A stretch of 64,000 nt of DNA. Origin: Actinobacillus indolicus. Its GTDB lineage: Bacteria > Pseudomonadota > Gammaproteobacteria > Enterobacterales > Pasteurellaceae. The position numbers were made by a program, and so were the translations under genes. Every line of letters begins with the position of its first letter. Position 1 is the stretch's first letter. The stretch is from positions 186,001-250,000 of the forward strand of contig NZ_CP038145.1 of assembly GCF_004519515.1 (NCBI RefSeq). Reading direction: 5' to 3'. Below, piece after piece: positions 41,075-49,386 of the stretch. Below the pieces are notes generated by a model. That model was not told the origin of the DNA. It was given only the letters and a program-made list of their open reading frames with translations, and did not search any database.

Positions 41075-42685
41075 TTAGAGTTTTGGACCTGCTGCAACTA
41101 ATGCTTTACCTTCATCATTTGTTGCATATTGCTCAAAGTTTTTCACGAAACGACCCGCTAGATCTTCCGCTTTCGCTTGCCATTGAGCTTTATCTGCATA
41201 GGTATCACGAGGGTCTAAGATTGCTGGATCTACGCCTGGTAATGCTGTTGGAACAGCTAAATCGAAAATTGGTAACTGTTTGGTTTCTGCTTTTTCGATA
41301 GAACCATCTAAAATTGCGTCAATAATTCCGCGAGTATCTTTGATTGAGATACGTTTACCAGTACCATTCCAACCTGTGTTCACTAAGTATGCTTGCGCAC
41401 CTGCTGCTTCCATACGTTTTACTAACACTTCAGCATATTGTGTTGGGTGTAATGATAAGAATGCTTTACCGAAACACGCTGAGAATGTTGGAGTTGGCTC
41501 AGTTACGCCACGCTCTGTACCTGCTAATTTCGCTGTGAAACCAGATAAGAAGTAGTATTTGGTTTGCTCTGGCGTTAATTTAGATACTGGTGGTAATACA
41601 CCGAATGCATCAGCAGTTAAGAAGATCACTTTCGTTGCGTGACCTGCTTTTGATACCGGCTCAACAATGTTATCAATGTGATAAATTGGGTAAGAAACAC
41701 GAGTATTTTCTGTTTTTGAACCATCTGCGAAGTCAATTGAACCATCTTCACGAACAACAACGTTTTCTAACAATGCGTCACGTTTAATCGCACGATAGAT
41801 GTCCGGTTCATTTTCTTCAGAAAGGTTAATGGTTTTCGCATAGCAACCACCTTCGTAGTTGAATACGCCATCGTCGTCCCAACCGTGTTCATCGTCACCG
41901 ATTAATTTACGTTTTGGATCGGTTGATAATGTAGTTTTACCTGTGCCTGATAAGCCGAAGAATACCGCTACATCGCCATCTTCACCCACGTTTGCTGAAC
42001 AGTGCATTGATGCAATGCCTTTTAATGGTAACCAGTAGTTCATCAATGAGAATAAACCTTTTTTCATTTCACCGCCGTACCAAGTACCGCCGATTAATTG
42101 GATTTTCTCAGTAATGTTGAATGCTACGAAGTTTTCAGAATTTAAACCTTGCTCTTTCCAGTTCGGGTTAGTTACTTTTGAACCATTCATTACCACGAAA
42201 TCTGGTGTGAAGTTCGCTAATTCCGCTTCTGATGGACGGATAAACATATTTTTTACAAAGTGTGCTTGCCACGCAACTTCTGTTACAATACGCACTGCAA
42301 CACGGCTGTCTTTGTTCGCACCGCAGAATGCGTCAATAACAAATAGACGTTTATTTGATAATTGATTGGTAACAAGTTCTTTGATACTTTGCCAAGTTGA
42401 TTGGCTCATTGGTTTGTTATCGTTTTTCACTGCATCGCTTGTCCACCAAACAGTGTCTTTGGTGTTTTCATCTAATACGATGAATTTATCTTTTGGTGAG
42501 CGACCAGTGAAAATGCCTGTATCAACAGCGACCGCACCTGAAGTCGTTAAACGTCCTTTTTCAAAACCTTCTAACTCAGGTTTCATCTCTTCTTCAAAGA
42601 GTTGTTCATAACTTGGGTTATAAACGATCTCTTTAACGTTAGTAATGCCTAAAAGTGCAAGTTCTTGTTCAACACGATTTAACAT
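41075..42685 (-). CDS. pckA: ATP-dependent phosphoenolpyruvate carboxykinase
   Basis: 536 residues. Converts oxaloacetate and ATP to PEP and CO2 (or the reverse, anaplerotic direction in CO2-loving Pasteurellaceae on the path to succinate). Kinase-1a motif GLSGTGKTTLSTDPKR, PEPCK-specific MHCSANVGEDGDVAVFFG, and RISIKDTRGIIDAILDG near the C-terminus. Full length. Confidence 0.96.
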   Translation of the reverse strand: MLNRVEQELALLGITNVKEIVYNPSYEQLFEEEMKPELEGFEKGRLTTSGAVAVDTGIFTGRSPKDKFIVLDENTKDTVWWTSDAVKNDNKPMSQSTWQSIKELVTNQLSNKRLFVIDAFCGANKDSRVAVRIVTEVAWQAHFVKNMFIRPSEAELANFTPDFVVMNGSKVTNPNWKEQGLNSENFVAFNITEKIQLIGGTWYGGEMKKGLFSLMNYWLPLKGIASMHCSANVGEDGDVAVFFGLSGTGKTTLSTDPKRKLIGDDEHGWDDDGVFNYEGGCYAKTINLSEENEPDIYRAIKRDALLENVVVREDGSIDFADGSKTENTRVSYPIYHIDNIVEPVSKAGHATKVIFLTADAFGVLPPVSKLTPEQTKYYFLSGFTAKLAGTERGVTEPTPTFSACFGKAFLSLHPTQYAEVLVKRMEAAGAQAYLVNTGWNGTGKRISIKDTRGIIDAILDGSIEKAETKQLPIFDLAVPTALPGVDPAILDPRDTYADKAQWQAKAEDLAGRFVKNFEQYATNDEGKALVAAGPKL

Positions 42686-42865
42686 AGATTCACCTCATTA
42701 TGATTAAAGATTAAATTTAAAAACTAGGGTAATTATAGAGTGATTCTCCAAAAAAAAATGTTACATACTTCAAATTTTTAAACATCTGTAAATAATTTTT
42801 TTGATCTAGATAGGTTTTTCTGCATTTCGTTGTAAAATAGTGTTGTCTTTTTATAGGAAATCATT

Positions 42866-43147
42866 ATGCGATTATTAATTGTCTCACTTGCTCTCATTTT
42901 GGGCATATTTCAATACTTTTTTTGGTTTGGGCAAAATGGTTGGTTTGATTACCAACAGATTGAACAAAATGTGGCAGAACTAAAAGCTGAAAACGAAAAA
43001 TTAGTTGCTCGTAATCAACTCATACAAGCAGAAATTGAGGATTTAAAACATGGCGTAAATGCCCTTGAAGAACGGGCAAGGCTTGATCGTGAAATGGTTA
43101 AACCGGATGAAACGTTTTATCGCATTGTCCCAAGAGAGCAACGTTAA
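42866..43147 (+). CDS. ftsB: Cell division protein FtsB
   Basis: 93 residues. One N-terminal membrane segment (LLIVSLALILGIFQYFFWFG) then a leucine-zipper-like coiled coil (NVAELKAENEKLVARNQLI, AEIEDLKHGVNALEE). Part of the FtsQBL divisome complex. Its TAA shares a base with the ATG of ispD, so the genes are coupled. A TAAAAT -10-like box precedes it near 42834. Confidence 0.92.
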   Translation: MRLLIVSLALILGIFQYFFWFGQNGWFDYQQIEQNVAELKAENEKLVARNQLIQAEIEDLKHGVNALEERARLDREMVKPDETFYRIVPREQR

Positions 43148-43827
43148 TGAATAGCAAGAGAAAAATCATTGCGATCATTCCTGCTTCTGGCGTAGGTAGC
43201 CGAATGAATGTGGCTGTGCCTAAGCAGTATTTGACTTTGTTGGGTAAAACGCTGTTGGAACATACGCTACAACCTTTTCTGGAACACCCTGCGATTAGCC
43301 AAATTATTGTGGCGGTATCTAAAGAGGATCGCTATTATGGCGATATTGATCTGCTTAAATCCGACAAAATCCAGATTGTGTTTGGGGGCGAAACACGCGC
43401 AAATTCGGTTTTTAATGCTCTCAATGCTATCACAGATGAAACCGCTTGGGCATTAGTGCACGATGCGGCTCGCCCTTGCCTTAAGCGGTCAGATTTAGAC
43501 AAACTTTTACAGATTGAAGATAATCAAGGGGCAATTTTAGCAACCCCTGCAATTGATACGATGAAACGGGCTAATGGCTCGCAGATTGCTCATACGGAAG
43601 ATCGTTCAACCCTATGGCACGCCTTAACGCCACAGTTCTTTCCAGCGAAATCGCTCAAAGAGGCTTTACAATCGGCTTTTGAGCAAGGCTTAACCATCAC
43701 TGACGAGGCTTCTGCGATGGAATTTGCAGGCTTCCACCCGTTATTAATTAATGGGCGTAGCGATAACCTTAAAGTCACTCGTCCTGAAGATTTAGCTCTC
43801 GCAGAATTTTATCTAACAAGAGGATAA
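43147..43827 (+). CDS. ispD: 2-C-methyl-D-erythritol 4-phosphate cytidylyltransferase
   Basis: 226 residues. Third step of the MEP isoprenoid pathway. CTP-binding loop IIPASGVGSRMNVAVPKQYLTL, with ALVHDAARPCL and the C-terminal NLKVTRPEDLALAE. Coupled to ftsB upstream and 4 bp from ispF downstream, a conserved gammaproteobacterial operon. Confidence 0.96.
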   Translation: MNSKRKIIAIIPASGVGSRMNVAVPKQYLTLLGKTLLEHTLQPFLEHPAISQIIVAVSKEDRYYGDIDLLKSDKIQIVFGGETRANSVFNALNAITDETAWALVHDAARPCLKRSDLDKLLQIEDNQGAILATPAIDTMKRANGSQIAHTEDRSTLWHALTPQFFPAKSLKEALQSAFEQGLTITDEASAMEFAGFHPLLINGRSDNLKVTRPEDLALAEFYLTRG

Positions 43828-43831
43828 TAAG

Positions 43832-44308
43832 ATGATTAGAATTGGACACGGTTTTGATGTTCACGCTTTTGGACAAGATCGTCCATTAATGATTTGCGGC
43901 GTTGCCGTTCCCTATCATACAGGCTTTATCGCCCATAGTGACGGTGATGTTGCTCTACATGCTTTAACCGATGCTCTGCTTGGCGCTGCTGCTCTTGGGG
44001 ATATTGGTAAGCTCTTTCCTGACACGGATATGCAATACAAAAATGCCGACAGCCGTAAATTATTGATTGAAGCCTACCGCCAAGTTCAAGCAACGGGTTA
44101 TGTAGTGGGGAATGTTGATGTGACAATTATCGCTCAAGCCCCGAAAATGCGACCTTATATTGACCAAATGCGTCAAGTGATCGCCGACGATCTCAACTGC
44201 GATATTTCTTGCGTCAATGTAAAAGCCACAACCACGGAAAAATTAGGTTTTACTGGACGTGGCGAAGGCATTGCTTGTGAAGCAGTGGCATTACTTGTCA
44301 AAAAATAG
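43832..44308 (+). CDS. ispF: 2-C-methyl-D-erythritol 2,4-cyclodiphosphate synthase
   Basis: 158 residues. MEP pathway enzyme after IspE (also in this window at 59270). Zinc ligands in GHGFDVHAFG and the HSDGDVALHALTDALLGA motif; DVTIIAQAPKM and TTEKLGFTGRGEGI complete the signature. Its 3' end overlaps the 3' end of the convergent arfA by 18 bp. Confidence 0.96.
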   Translation: MIRIGHGFDVHAFGQDRPLMICGVAVPYHTGFIAHSDGDVALHALTDALLGAAALGDIGKLFPDTDMQYKNADSRKLLIEAYRQVQATGYVVGNVDVTIIAQAPKMRPYIDQMRQVIADDLNCDISCVNVKATTTEKLGFTGRGEGIACEAVALLVKK

Positions 44309-44524
44309 CAAAGAAAAAACCCATTTAAAAACATTCTGCTGAACACTTTTAAATGGGTTTTCCCCTTTGCGATGTTTCGCATTACGCTGATAACTTCCTT
44401 TACCTTTGCGGTTTCGCTCTATTCGACTTCTAAACAGTTTATCCGTCACCAAGGCTTTAATTGCACTCTCTTGAATTTCACCACGCTGATGGGCGTAGCA
44501 TTCTGATTTTGTTGATTTTTTCAT
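44291..44524 (-). CDS. arfA: Alternative ribosome-rescue factor ArfA
   Basis: 77 codons. ArfA recruits RF2 to ribosomes stalled on mRNAs without a stop codon. The conserved core is visible: RGEIQESAIKALVTDKLFRSRIE followed by NRKGKGSYQRNAKHRKG. The reading frame contains a perfect 15-bp terminator hairpin (44316-44361) in its 3' part, so most transcripts should end before the stop codon; this is the family's feedback switch, in which tmRNA destroys the product unless trans-translation fails. Active protein is the truncated form ending near the hairpin. Confidence 0.9.
   Translation of the reverse strand: MKKSTKSECYAHQRGEIQESAIKALVTDKLFRSRIERNRKGKGSYQRNAKHRKGENPFKSVQQNVFKWVFSLLFFDK
44316..44361. 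terminator. Intragenic terminator hairpin in arfA, also serving ispF
   Basis: AAAACCCATTTAAAA (44316-44330) pairs perfectly with TTTTAAATGGGTTTT (44347-44361), 16-nt loop, with T runs on both strands. Lies inside the arfA reading frame on the minus strand and 8 bp after the ispF stop on the plus strand. Confidence 0.88.
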
Positions 44525-44732
44525 TATTTTTCCTTTTTGTTAAAACAAGAATGATATATCTTCGTTGTTGTTAGAAGATATGTGCGAAATTTTGCCAAAT
44601 TTCTGTTTAATTGTATATATGCACAGATAAAAAAACGGTATAATCTATTACATTATTCCGCCTAAATTGAACTTCTTTTCAATACAAGCGGTCTGAATTA
44701 AGCAGAATTTTACAAAATCCAAAGAGGTGAAT

Positions 44733-45488
44733 ATGAAAAAAGAAGAAGTTGGACACCATTTCTTAGCTCGTTTGGGTAAAACACGTTTACGCCCAGGTGG
44801 CAAAGTAGCAACGGACTGGCTCATTGCAAATGGCGATTTTCGTAAAGATAAAAAAGTGCTTGAAGTTGCTTGTAATATGGGAACGACCGCAATCGAAATT
44901 GCTCAACAATTTGGTTGCCAAGTGATCGGTATCGATCTTGATGAAGAAGCCTTAGAAAAAGCACAACAAAACATTAAAGAGCATAAAGTTGAAGAATTAG
45001 TGCAAGTTCAGCGTGCAAATGCCACCAAACTGCCATTTGAAGATAATAGTTTCGATATTATTATCAACGAAGCAATGCTGACCATGCTACCGCAAGAGGC
45101 CAAAGAAAAGGCAATTCGTGAATACCTGCGCGTATTAAAGCCAAATGGTTTATTACTCACTCACGATTTACTTATTGATGGAGATAATCGAGACGAAGTG
45201 ATCGCTAAGTTACGTGATGCGATTAATATCACCGTAGCACCATTAAATAAGCAGGATTGGAAAGATACATTCCTTCATTGTGGCTTCCGCAATGTTGAAA
45301 CCTTTAGCGGTGAGATGAGCTTATTATCGCCAAAAGGATTGATCCAAGATGAAGGTGTATTAGGGGCAATGAAAGTGGTCGGTAATGCGTTAAAACCAGA
45401 AAACCGTGATACTTTCAAGAAAATGTTCCAGACCTTTAATGACCCTGAAAATCAACTGGGCTTTATTGCAGTTTGTAGTCAAAAATAA
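44733..45488 (+). CDS. Class I SAM-dependent methyltransferase
   Basis: 251 residues from ATG 44733 (GAGGTG upstream). SAM-binding motif KKVLEVACNMGTTAIEIAQ, acidic post-I residue in CQVIGIDLDEEAL, motif II FDIIINEAMLTML. Substrate not recognisable; similar proteins are annotated only as methyltransferases. An uptake core ACAAGCGGTC sits just upstream. Confidence 0.8.
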   Translation: MKKEEVGHHFLARLGKTRLRPGGKVATDWLIANGDFRKDKKVLEVACNMGTTAIEIAQQFGCQVIGIDLDEEALEKAQQNIKEHKVEELVQVQRANATKLPFEDNSFDIIINEAMLTMLPQEAKEKAIREYLRVLKPNGLLLTHDLLIDGDNRDEVIAKLRDAINITVAPLNKQDWKDTFLHCGFRNVETFSGEMSLLSPKGLIQDEGVLGAMKVVGNALKPENRDTFKKMFQTFNDPENQLGFIAVCSQK

Positions 45489-45493
45489 AAAAT

Positions 45494-45512
45494 GGGTACG
45501 CTGGGCGTACCC
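45494..45512 (+). terminator. Terminator after the methyltransferase gene
   Basis: GGGTACG-CTGGG-CGTACCC followed by TTTTAT. Confidence 0.85.
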
Positions 45513-45560
45513 TTTTATCATCATAACAATAAATAAACGCAAAACACGACAGGATAGATT

Positions 45561-46631
45561 ATGTTTGAAATGTTCAAGGATTGGTATAAACAGAAATTTA
45601 CTGATCCACAAATTGTCGCACTTCTTGCCATTTTAATTATCGGCTTTGGGACGATCTACTTTTTTAGTGATCTCTTAATGCCCCTTTTGATTGCCATTGT
45701 TTTTGCCTACCTTTTAGAATGGCCTATCCGCTTTCTAACCACCAAACTCAAATTACCAAGAATACTCAGCTTAGTGATTGTCTTAGGCGGATTTATTTCT
45801 CTCTCTGTCTTTTTGTTTGTGGTAATGCTTCCAAGCCTGTGGAATCAAGCAATGACCTTCCTAAAAGATCTGCCTAGCATGTTTAATTTACTCAATGCAT
45901 GGCTAGAAGCACTGCCAGAGCATTATCCAGAATTGATTGACTATGCAATGCTTGATTCCTTAATGGCAACGGCAAAAACAAAGATCCTTACCTTTGGCGA
46001 CTCCTTATTATCGTTTTCATTCAATTCCCTTGTTAGCCTTGTCGGATTAGGTATTTATGCATTTTTAGTACCGTTGATGGTCTTTTTCTTACTTAAAGAT
46101 AAAGCCCTATTTTTACGCTCTGTTTCTCGCTTTATGCCGAAAAATCGCCGATTGGCTACTCGTGTTTGGGGGGAAATGCAATTACAAATCGCCAACTATA
46201 TTCGTGGAAAATTTTTAGAAATTCTCATTGTTGGCGTTGCAACTTATATTATTTTCCTTTTCTTTGATTTACGCTATCCATTATTACTCTCAGTAGCGGT
46301 CGGTTTATCGGTATTAGTGCCTTATATTGGTGCGGTATTAGTGACAATTCCTGTTGCGTTAGTTGCACTCTTTCAATTTGGCTTATCCCCTGATTTCTAC
46401 TACTTGCTACTTGCTTTTGTGATTAGCCAACTTTTAGATGGCAACCTTGTTGTGCCATTTTTATTCTCAGAAGCGGTAAATTTACACCCATTAACGATCA
46501 TCGTTGCCGTGATTATTTTCGGTGGCCTTTGGGGGTTCTGGGGGGTATTTTTTGCTATTCCTTTGGCAACCTTGGTAAAAGCGGTCATTAATGCTTTACC
46601 CGCAAATACAGACATTGAAGAACAAGGATAA
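45561..46631 (+). CDS. perM: AI-2E family transporter PerM
   Basis: 356 residues with about eight membrane segments, for example ALLAILIIGFGTIYFFSDLLMPL near the N-terminus and LDGNLVVPFLFSEAVNLHPL, the family signature, near the C-terminus. Putative permease of the UPF0118/AI-2E exporter family; substrate unproven. Three bp before yvcK, so co-transcribed. Confidence 0.88.
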   Translation: MFEMFKDWYKQKFTDPQIVALLAILIIGFGTIYFFSDLLMPLLIAIVFAYLLEWPIRFLTTKLKLPRILSLVIVLGGFISLSVFLFVVMLPSLWNQAMTFLKDLPSMFNLLNAWLEALPEHYPELIDYAMLDSLMATAKTKILTFGDSLLSFSFNSLVSLVGLGIYAFLVPLMVFFLLKDKALFLRSVSRFMPKNRRLATRVWGEMQLQIANYIRGKFLEILIVGVATYIIFLFFDLRYPLLLSVAVGLSVLVPYIGAVLVTIPVALVALFQFGLSPDFYYLLLAFVISQLLDGNLVVPFLFSEAVNLHPLTIIVAVIIFGGLWGFWGVFFAIPLATLVKAVINALPANTDIEEQG

Positions 46632-46634
46632 AAC

Positions 46635-47543
46635 ATGCTGCCTCGTCATCCACATTTAAAATCTATAAATCGTGTTGTTGCTATTGGTGGCGGACATGGA
46701 TTAGGTCGTGTCCTTTCTTCTCTTTCATTTTTGAAAGAAAATTTAACAGGTATTGTCGCAACAACCGATAATGGGGGTTCAACAGGCAGAATTCGCCATC
46801 AACATGGTGGAATTGCATGGGGAGATTTACGCAATTGCTTAACCCAAATTACCGTAAAACCTACCGTAGCTTCAGCGCTTTTTGAATATCGTTTTAGTGG
46901 TTCTGGAGAATTGTCAGGTCACAATTTGGGTAATTTGATTCTCAAAGCATTGGAAGATATGAAAATCCGCCCTTTAGAGGCTCTAAATCTTGTCAGAGAC
47001 TTATTACACGTTAAAGTGGGCTTAATGCCGATGTCAGAATCTCCTGTTCATTTAGTTAGCCATATTCATGATGGAACAACAGTATTCGGTGAAGTTTCTA
47101 TAGATGCTTCATCAGAAAAACCATTAGCGCTTTCCTTAGAACCTTGCGTAGAGGCGACACCTGAAGTCCTTGATGTCATCAAACAGGCAGAGCTTATTAT
47201 TTTAGGTCCTGGCAGTTTTCTAACGAGTATCATGCCAACACTTCTGTTACAAGAAGTTGCACAGATGATTAATGAAAGTCATGCTAAAGTGATTTTTATC
47301 GACAATATTGGTAAAGAAAAAGGGGTTGCAGGGGATTTTTCTTTATCTGAACGCGTAACTTGGATTGAAAACCAAATTGGATTAGGCCGATTAAATGGTG
47401 TTATCACAACCCCTAGTGAAAATAGTGAATTACCTAGCTATATCAAGGTATTACAACGAGATTTACATGCCGATGATGTCACGTATCGCCATGATCGATA
47501 TAAACTCAGCAAGGCTATTGATGAAATCGCGAGTTCACTTTAA
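46635..47543 (+). CDS. yvcK: Gluconeogenesis/cell-shape factor YvcK (CofD-like)
   Basis: 302 residues. Rossmann-like start VVAIGGGHGLGRVLSSL, then VATTDNGGSTGRIR and GDLRNCL, typical of the YvcK/CofD family. Binds UDP-sugars in Bacillus and links metabolism with cell wall synthesis; the role in Pasteurellaceae is not established. Coupled to perM. Confidence 0.88.
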   Translation: MLPRHPHLKSINRVVAIGGGHGLGRVLSSLSFLKENLTGIVATTDNGGSTGRIRHQHGGIAWGDLRNCLTQITVKPTVASALFEYRFSGSGELSGHNLGNLILKALEDMKIRPLEALNLVRDLLHVKVGLMPMSESPVHLVSHIHDGTTVFGEVSIDASSEKPLALSLEPCVEATPEVLDVIKQAELIILGPGSFLTSIMPTLLLQEVAQMINESHAKVIFIDNIGKEKGVAGDFSLSERVTWIENQIGLGRLNGVITTPSENSELPSYIKVLQRDLHADDVTYRHDRYKLSKAIDEIASSL

Positions 47544-47596
47544 ACTTGCAAGCGGTAAGATTTCACTATAAATTTGCAAATTTTAAATTTCACTTA

Positions 47597-47617
47597 GGGA
47601 CACTTCATGAGTGTCCC
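47597..47617 (+). terminator. Terminator after yvcK
   Basis: GGGACACT-TCATG-AGTGTCCC then CTTTATTT. An uptake core GCAAGCGGTA lies just before it. Confidence 0.75.
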
Positions 47618-47645
47618 GCTTTATTTGATTAATTAAGGAACTGTT

Positions 47646-48740
47646 GTGCGTGTAACCGATTTCCATTTTGACCTACCTGATGAACTTATCGCTCGTTACC
47701 CAACGGCTGAACGAAGTGCAAGCCGTTTACTTTATCTCAACGGCAATACAGGCGAATATCAAGATCAACAATTCAATGATTTACTTGAACATATCCATAG
47801 CGGTGACTTACTTATTTTTAATAACACTCGTGTTATCCCTGCTCGCCTTTATGGACGCAAAGCCAGTGGCGGTAAGTTAGAAGTATTGGTGGAACGTGTA
47901 TTAGACGAACATCGCTGTTTAGCCCATATCCGTTCATCAAAAGCCCCGAAAGAGAATGCTGAAATCTTTCTAGGGGAAGATAAATTAGGCGAAGGAAATG
48001 GCTTTAAAGCGATAATGGTGGCTCGTCACGATGCGTTATTTGAGCTAAAATTTGAAGAAGCACAGCCTTTATTCGATCTGCTACAACAGGCAGGGCATAT
48101 GCCACTACCGCCTTATATCGACCGTCCAGATGAAGATGCCGACCAAGAGCGTTACCAAACGGTGTATAGCAAAGTGTTAGGTGCAGTAGCAGCCCCAACG
48201 GCAGGCTTGCATTTTGACCATCAAATGCTACAAAAACTACAAGAAAAAGGGGTACAAACCGCCTTTGTTACCTTACACGTCGGGGCTGGCACATTCCAAC
48301 CCGTGCGAGTAGAAACAATCGAAGAACATAAAATGCACGCAGAATATGCCGAAGTATCGCAGGACGTTGTCGATAAAATTCTTGCCACCAAAGCACAGGG
48401 CAAACGAGTGATCTGCGTTGGCACAACTTCGGTTCGCTCTATCGAAAGTGCAGCACAAGCGGCAGAAAAAGAAGGTAAATTAATCACCCCATTCTATTCA
48501 GACACGGCAATTTTTCTATATCCAGGAAAAACATTCCGTATCGTTGATGCCCTAGTCACCAACTTCCACTTGCCAGAATCCACCCTAATTATGCTAGTTT
48601 CTGCCTTCGCTGGCTTCAAAAACTGTATGAACGCTTATCAACACGCCGTTGAAAGTCAATACCGTTTCTTTAGCTACGGCGATGCGATGTTTATTACGAA
48701 AAATGAAAATGCGTTGGGGGATGTTCCAGCCTTATCTTAA
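47646..48740 (+). CDS. queA: S-adenosylmethionine:tRNA ribosyltransferase-isomerase QueA
   Basis: 364 residues, starting with GTG at 47646 (MRVTDFHFDLPDELIARYP). Adds the ribosyl part of SAM to preQ1 in tRNA to make epoxyqueuosine. Signatures: LLIFNNTRVIPARLYG, VAAPTAGLHFD, VTLHVGAGTFQPVR and VTNFHLPESTLIMLVSAFAG. The 3' end overlaps the convergent antitoxin gene by 9 bp. Confidence 0.96.
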   Translation: MRVTDFHFDLPDELIARYPTAERSASRLLYLNGNTGEYQDQQFNDLLEHIHSGDLLIFNNTRVIPARLYGRKASGGKLEVLVERVLDEHRCLAHIRSSKAPKENAEIFLGEDKLGEGNGFKAIMVARHDALFELKFEEAQPLFDLLQQAGHMPLPPYIDRPDEDADQERYQTVYSKVLGAVAAPTAGLHFDHQMLQKLQEKGVQTAFVTLHVGAGTFQPVRVETIEEHKMHAEYAEVSQDVVDKILATKAQGKRVICVGTTSVRSIESAAQAAEKEGKLITPFYSDTAIFLYPGKTFRIVDALVTNFHLPESTLIMLVSAFAGFKNCMNAYQHAVESQYRFFSYGDAMFITKNENALGDVPALS

Positions 48741-49019
48741 GGAAACAGCATATTGTGGTTTAAGATTAAGTGCTTGCATTATTCTCATCACAGTATCAAA
48801 ACGTGGTTTAGCACCGTTTGAAAGGGATTTATAAATGCTTTCTCGTGCTAAACCTGTTTTTTGTGAAATCTCTGTAATACCTTTTGCTCTTGCTATATCA
48901 CCTAAAGCAACAATAAAATCATTGCTATCTCCTGTTTCAGCAATTTCTGTCAAATAGATAGCAATTGCTTCGTCACTATCAAGATATTTCACAATGTCAA
49001 AACGATTTGTTTCAATCAT
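48732..49019 (-). CDS. Antitoxin, HI1420-type helix-turn-helix protein
   Basis: 95 residues. Xre-like helix-turn-helix in ITEISQKTGLARESIYKSLS and NGAKPRFDTVMRIMQALN, the form called putative addiction module antidote protein. It follows its toxin gene and overlaps it by 8 bp, so toxin precedes antitoxin. It would bind the toxin and repress the operon. Confidence 0.88.
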   Translation of the reverse strand: MIETNRFDIVKYLDSDEAIAIYLTEIAETGDSNDFIVALGDIARAKGITEISQKTGLARESIYKSLSNGAKPRFDTVMRIMQALNLKPQYAVSLR

Positions 49020-49338
49020 TTTTTTCTCCTACATTTTGTAACTTTAATTGTGCAAAAAGTACTTTTGCTCTTTCAATATCAGAAGATTGAGAAGATTTGT
49101 CACCACCATTCGTTAAAATATAGGTAATTTTACCTATTTGCCCATAGTAAATCCGATAACCTTGTCCGATGTCCAATCTCATCTCATAAACTCCGCCTGT
49201 ATTAGGTAATAATTTATGATCGCCAAAATTTCCATTTTGAGCGCGACGGATCCGTGTTGCAATCTGTACTTTTGCTTTTAAGTCCTTAAGATTATCTAAC
49301 CAATTGTCAAAGATAGATGTGGTTTCAATAACATTCAT
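49012..49338 (-). CDS. RelE/ParE-superfamily toxin, HI1419-type
   Basis: 108 residues. Features of the Gp49/HigB-like branch: FDNWLDNLKDLKAKVQIATRIRR, GNFGDHKLLPNTGGVYEMRLDIGQGYRIYYG and ILTNGGDKSSQSSDIERA. Likely ribosome-dependent mRNA endonuclease. First gene of the toxin-antitoxin operon, between comEC and queA. Confidence 0.88.
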   Translation of the reverse strand: MNVIETTSIFDNWLDNLKDLKAKVQIATRIRRAQNGNFGDHKLLPNTGGVYEMRLDIGQGYRIYYGQIGKITYILTNGGDKSSQSSDIERAKVLFAQLKLQNVGEKND

Positions 49339-49386
49339 TTTTTCTTCCTAGTGTTATATTGTAATCGTTTGGCTACAAAACTCAAC

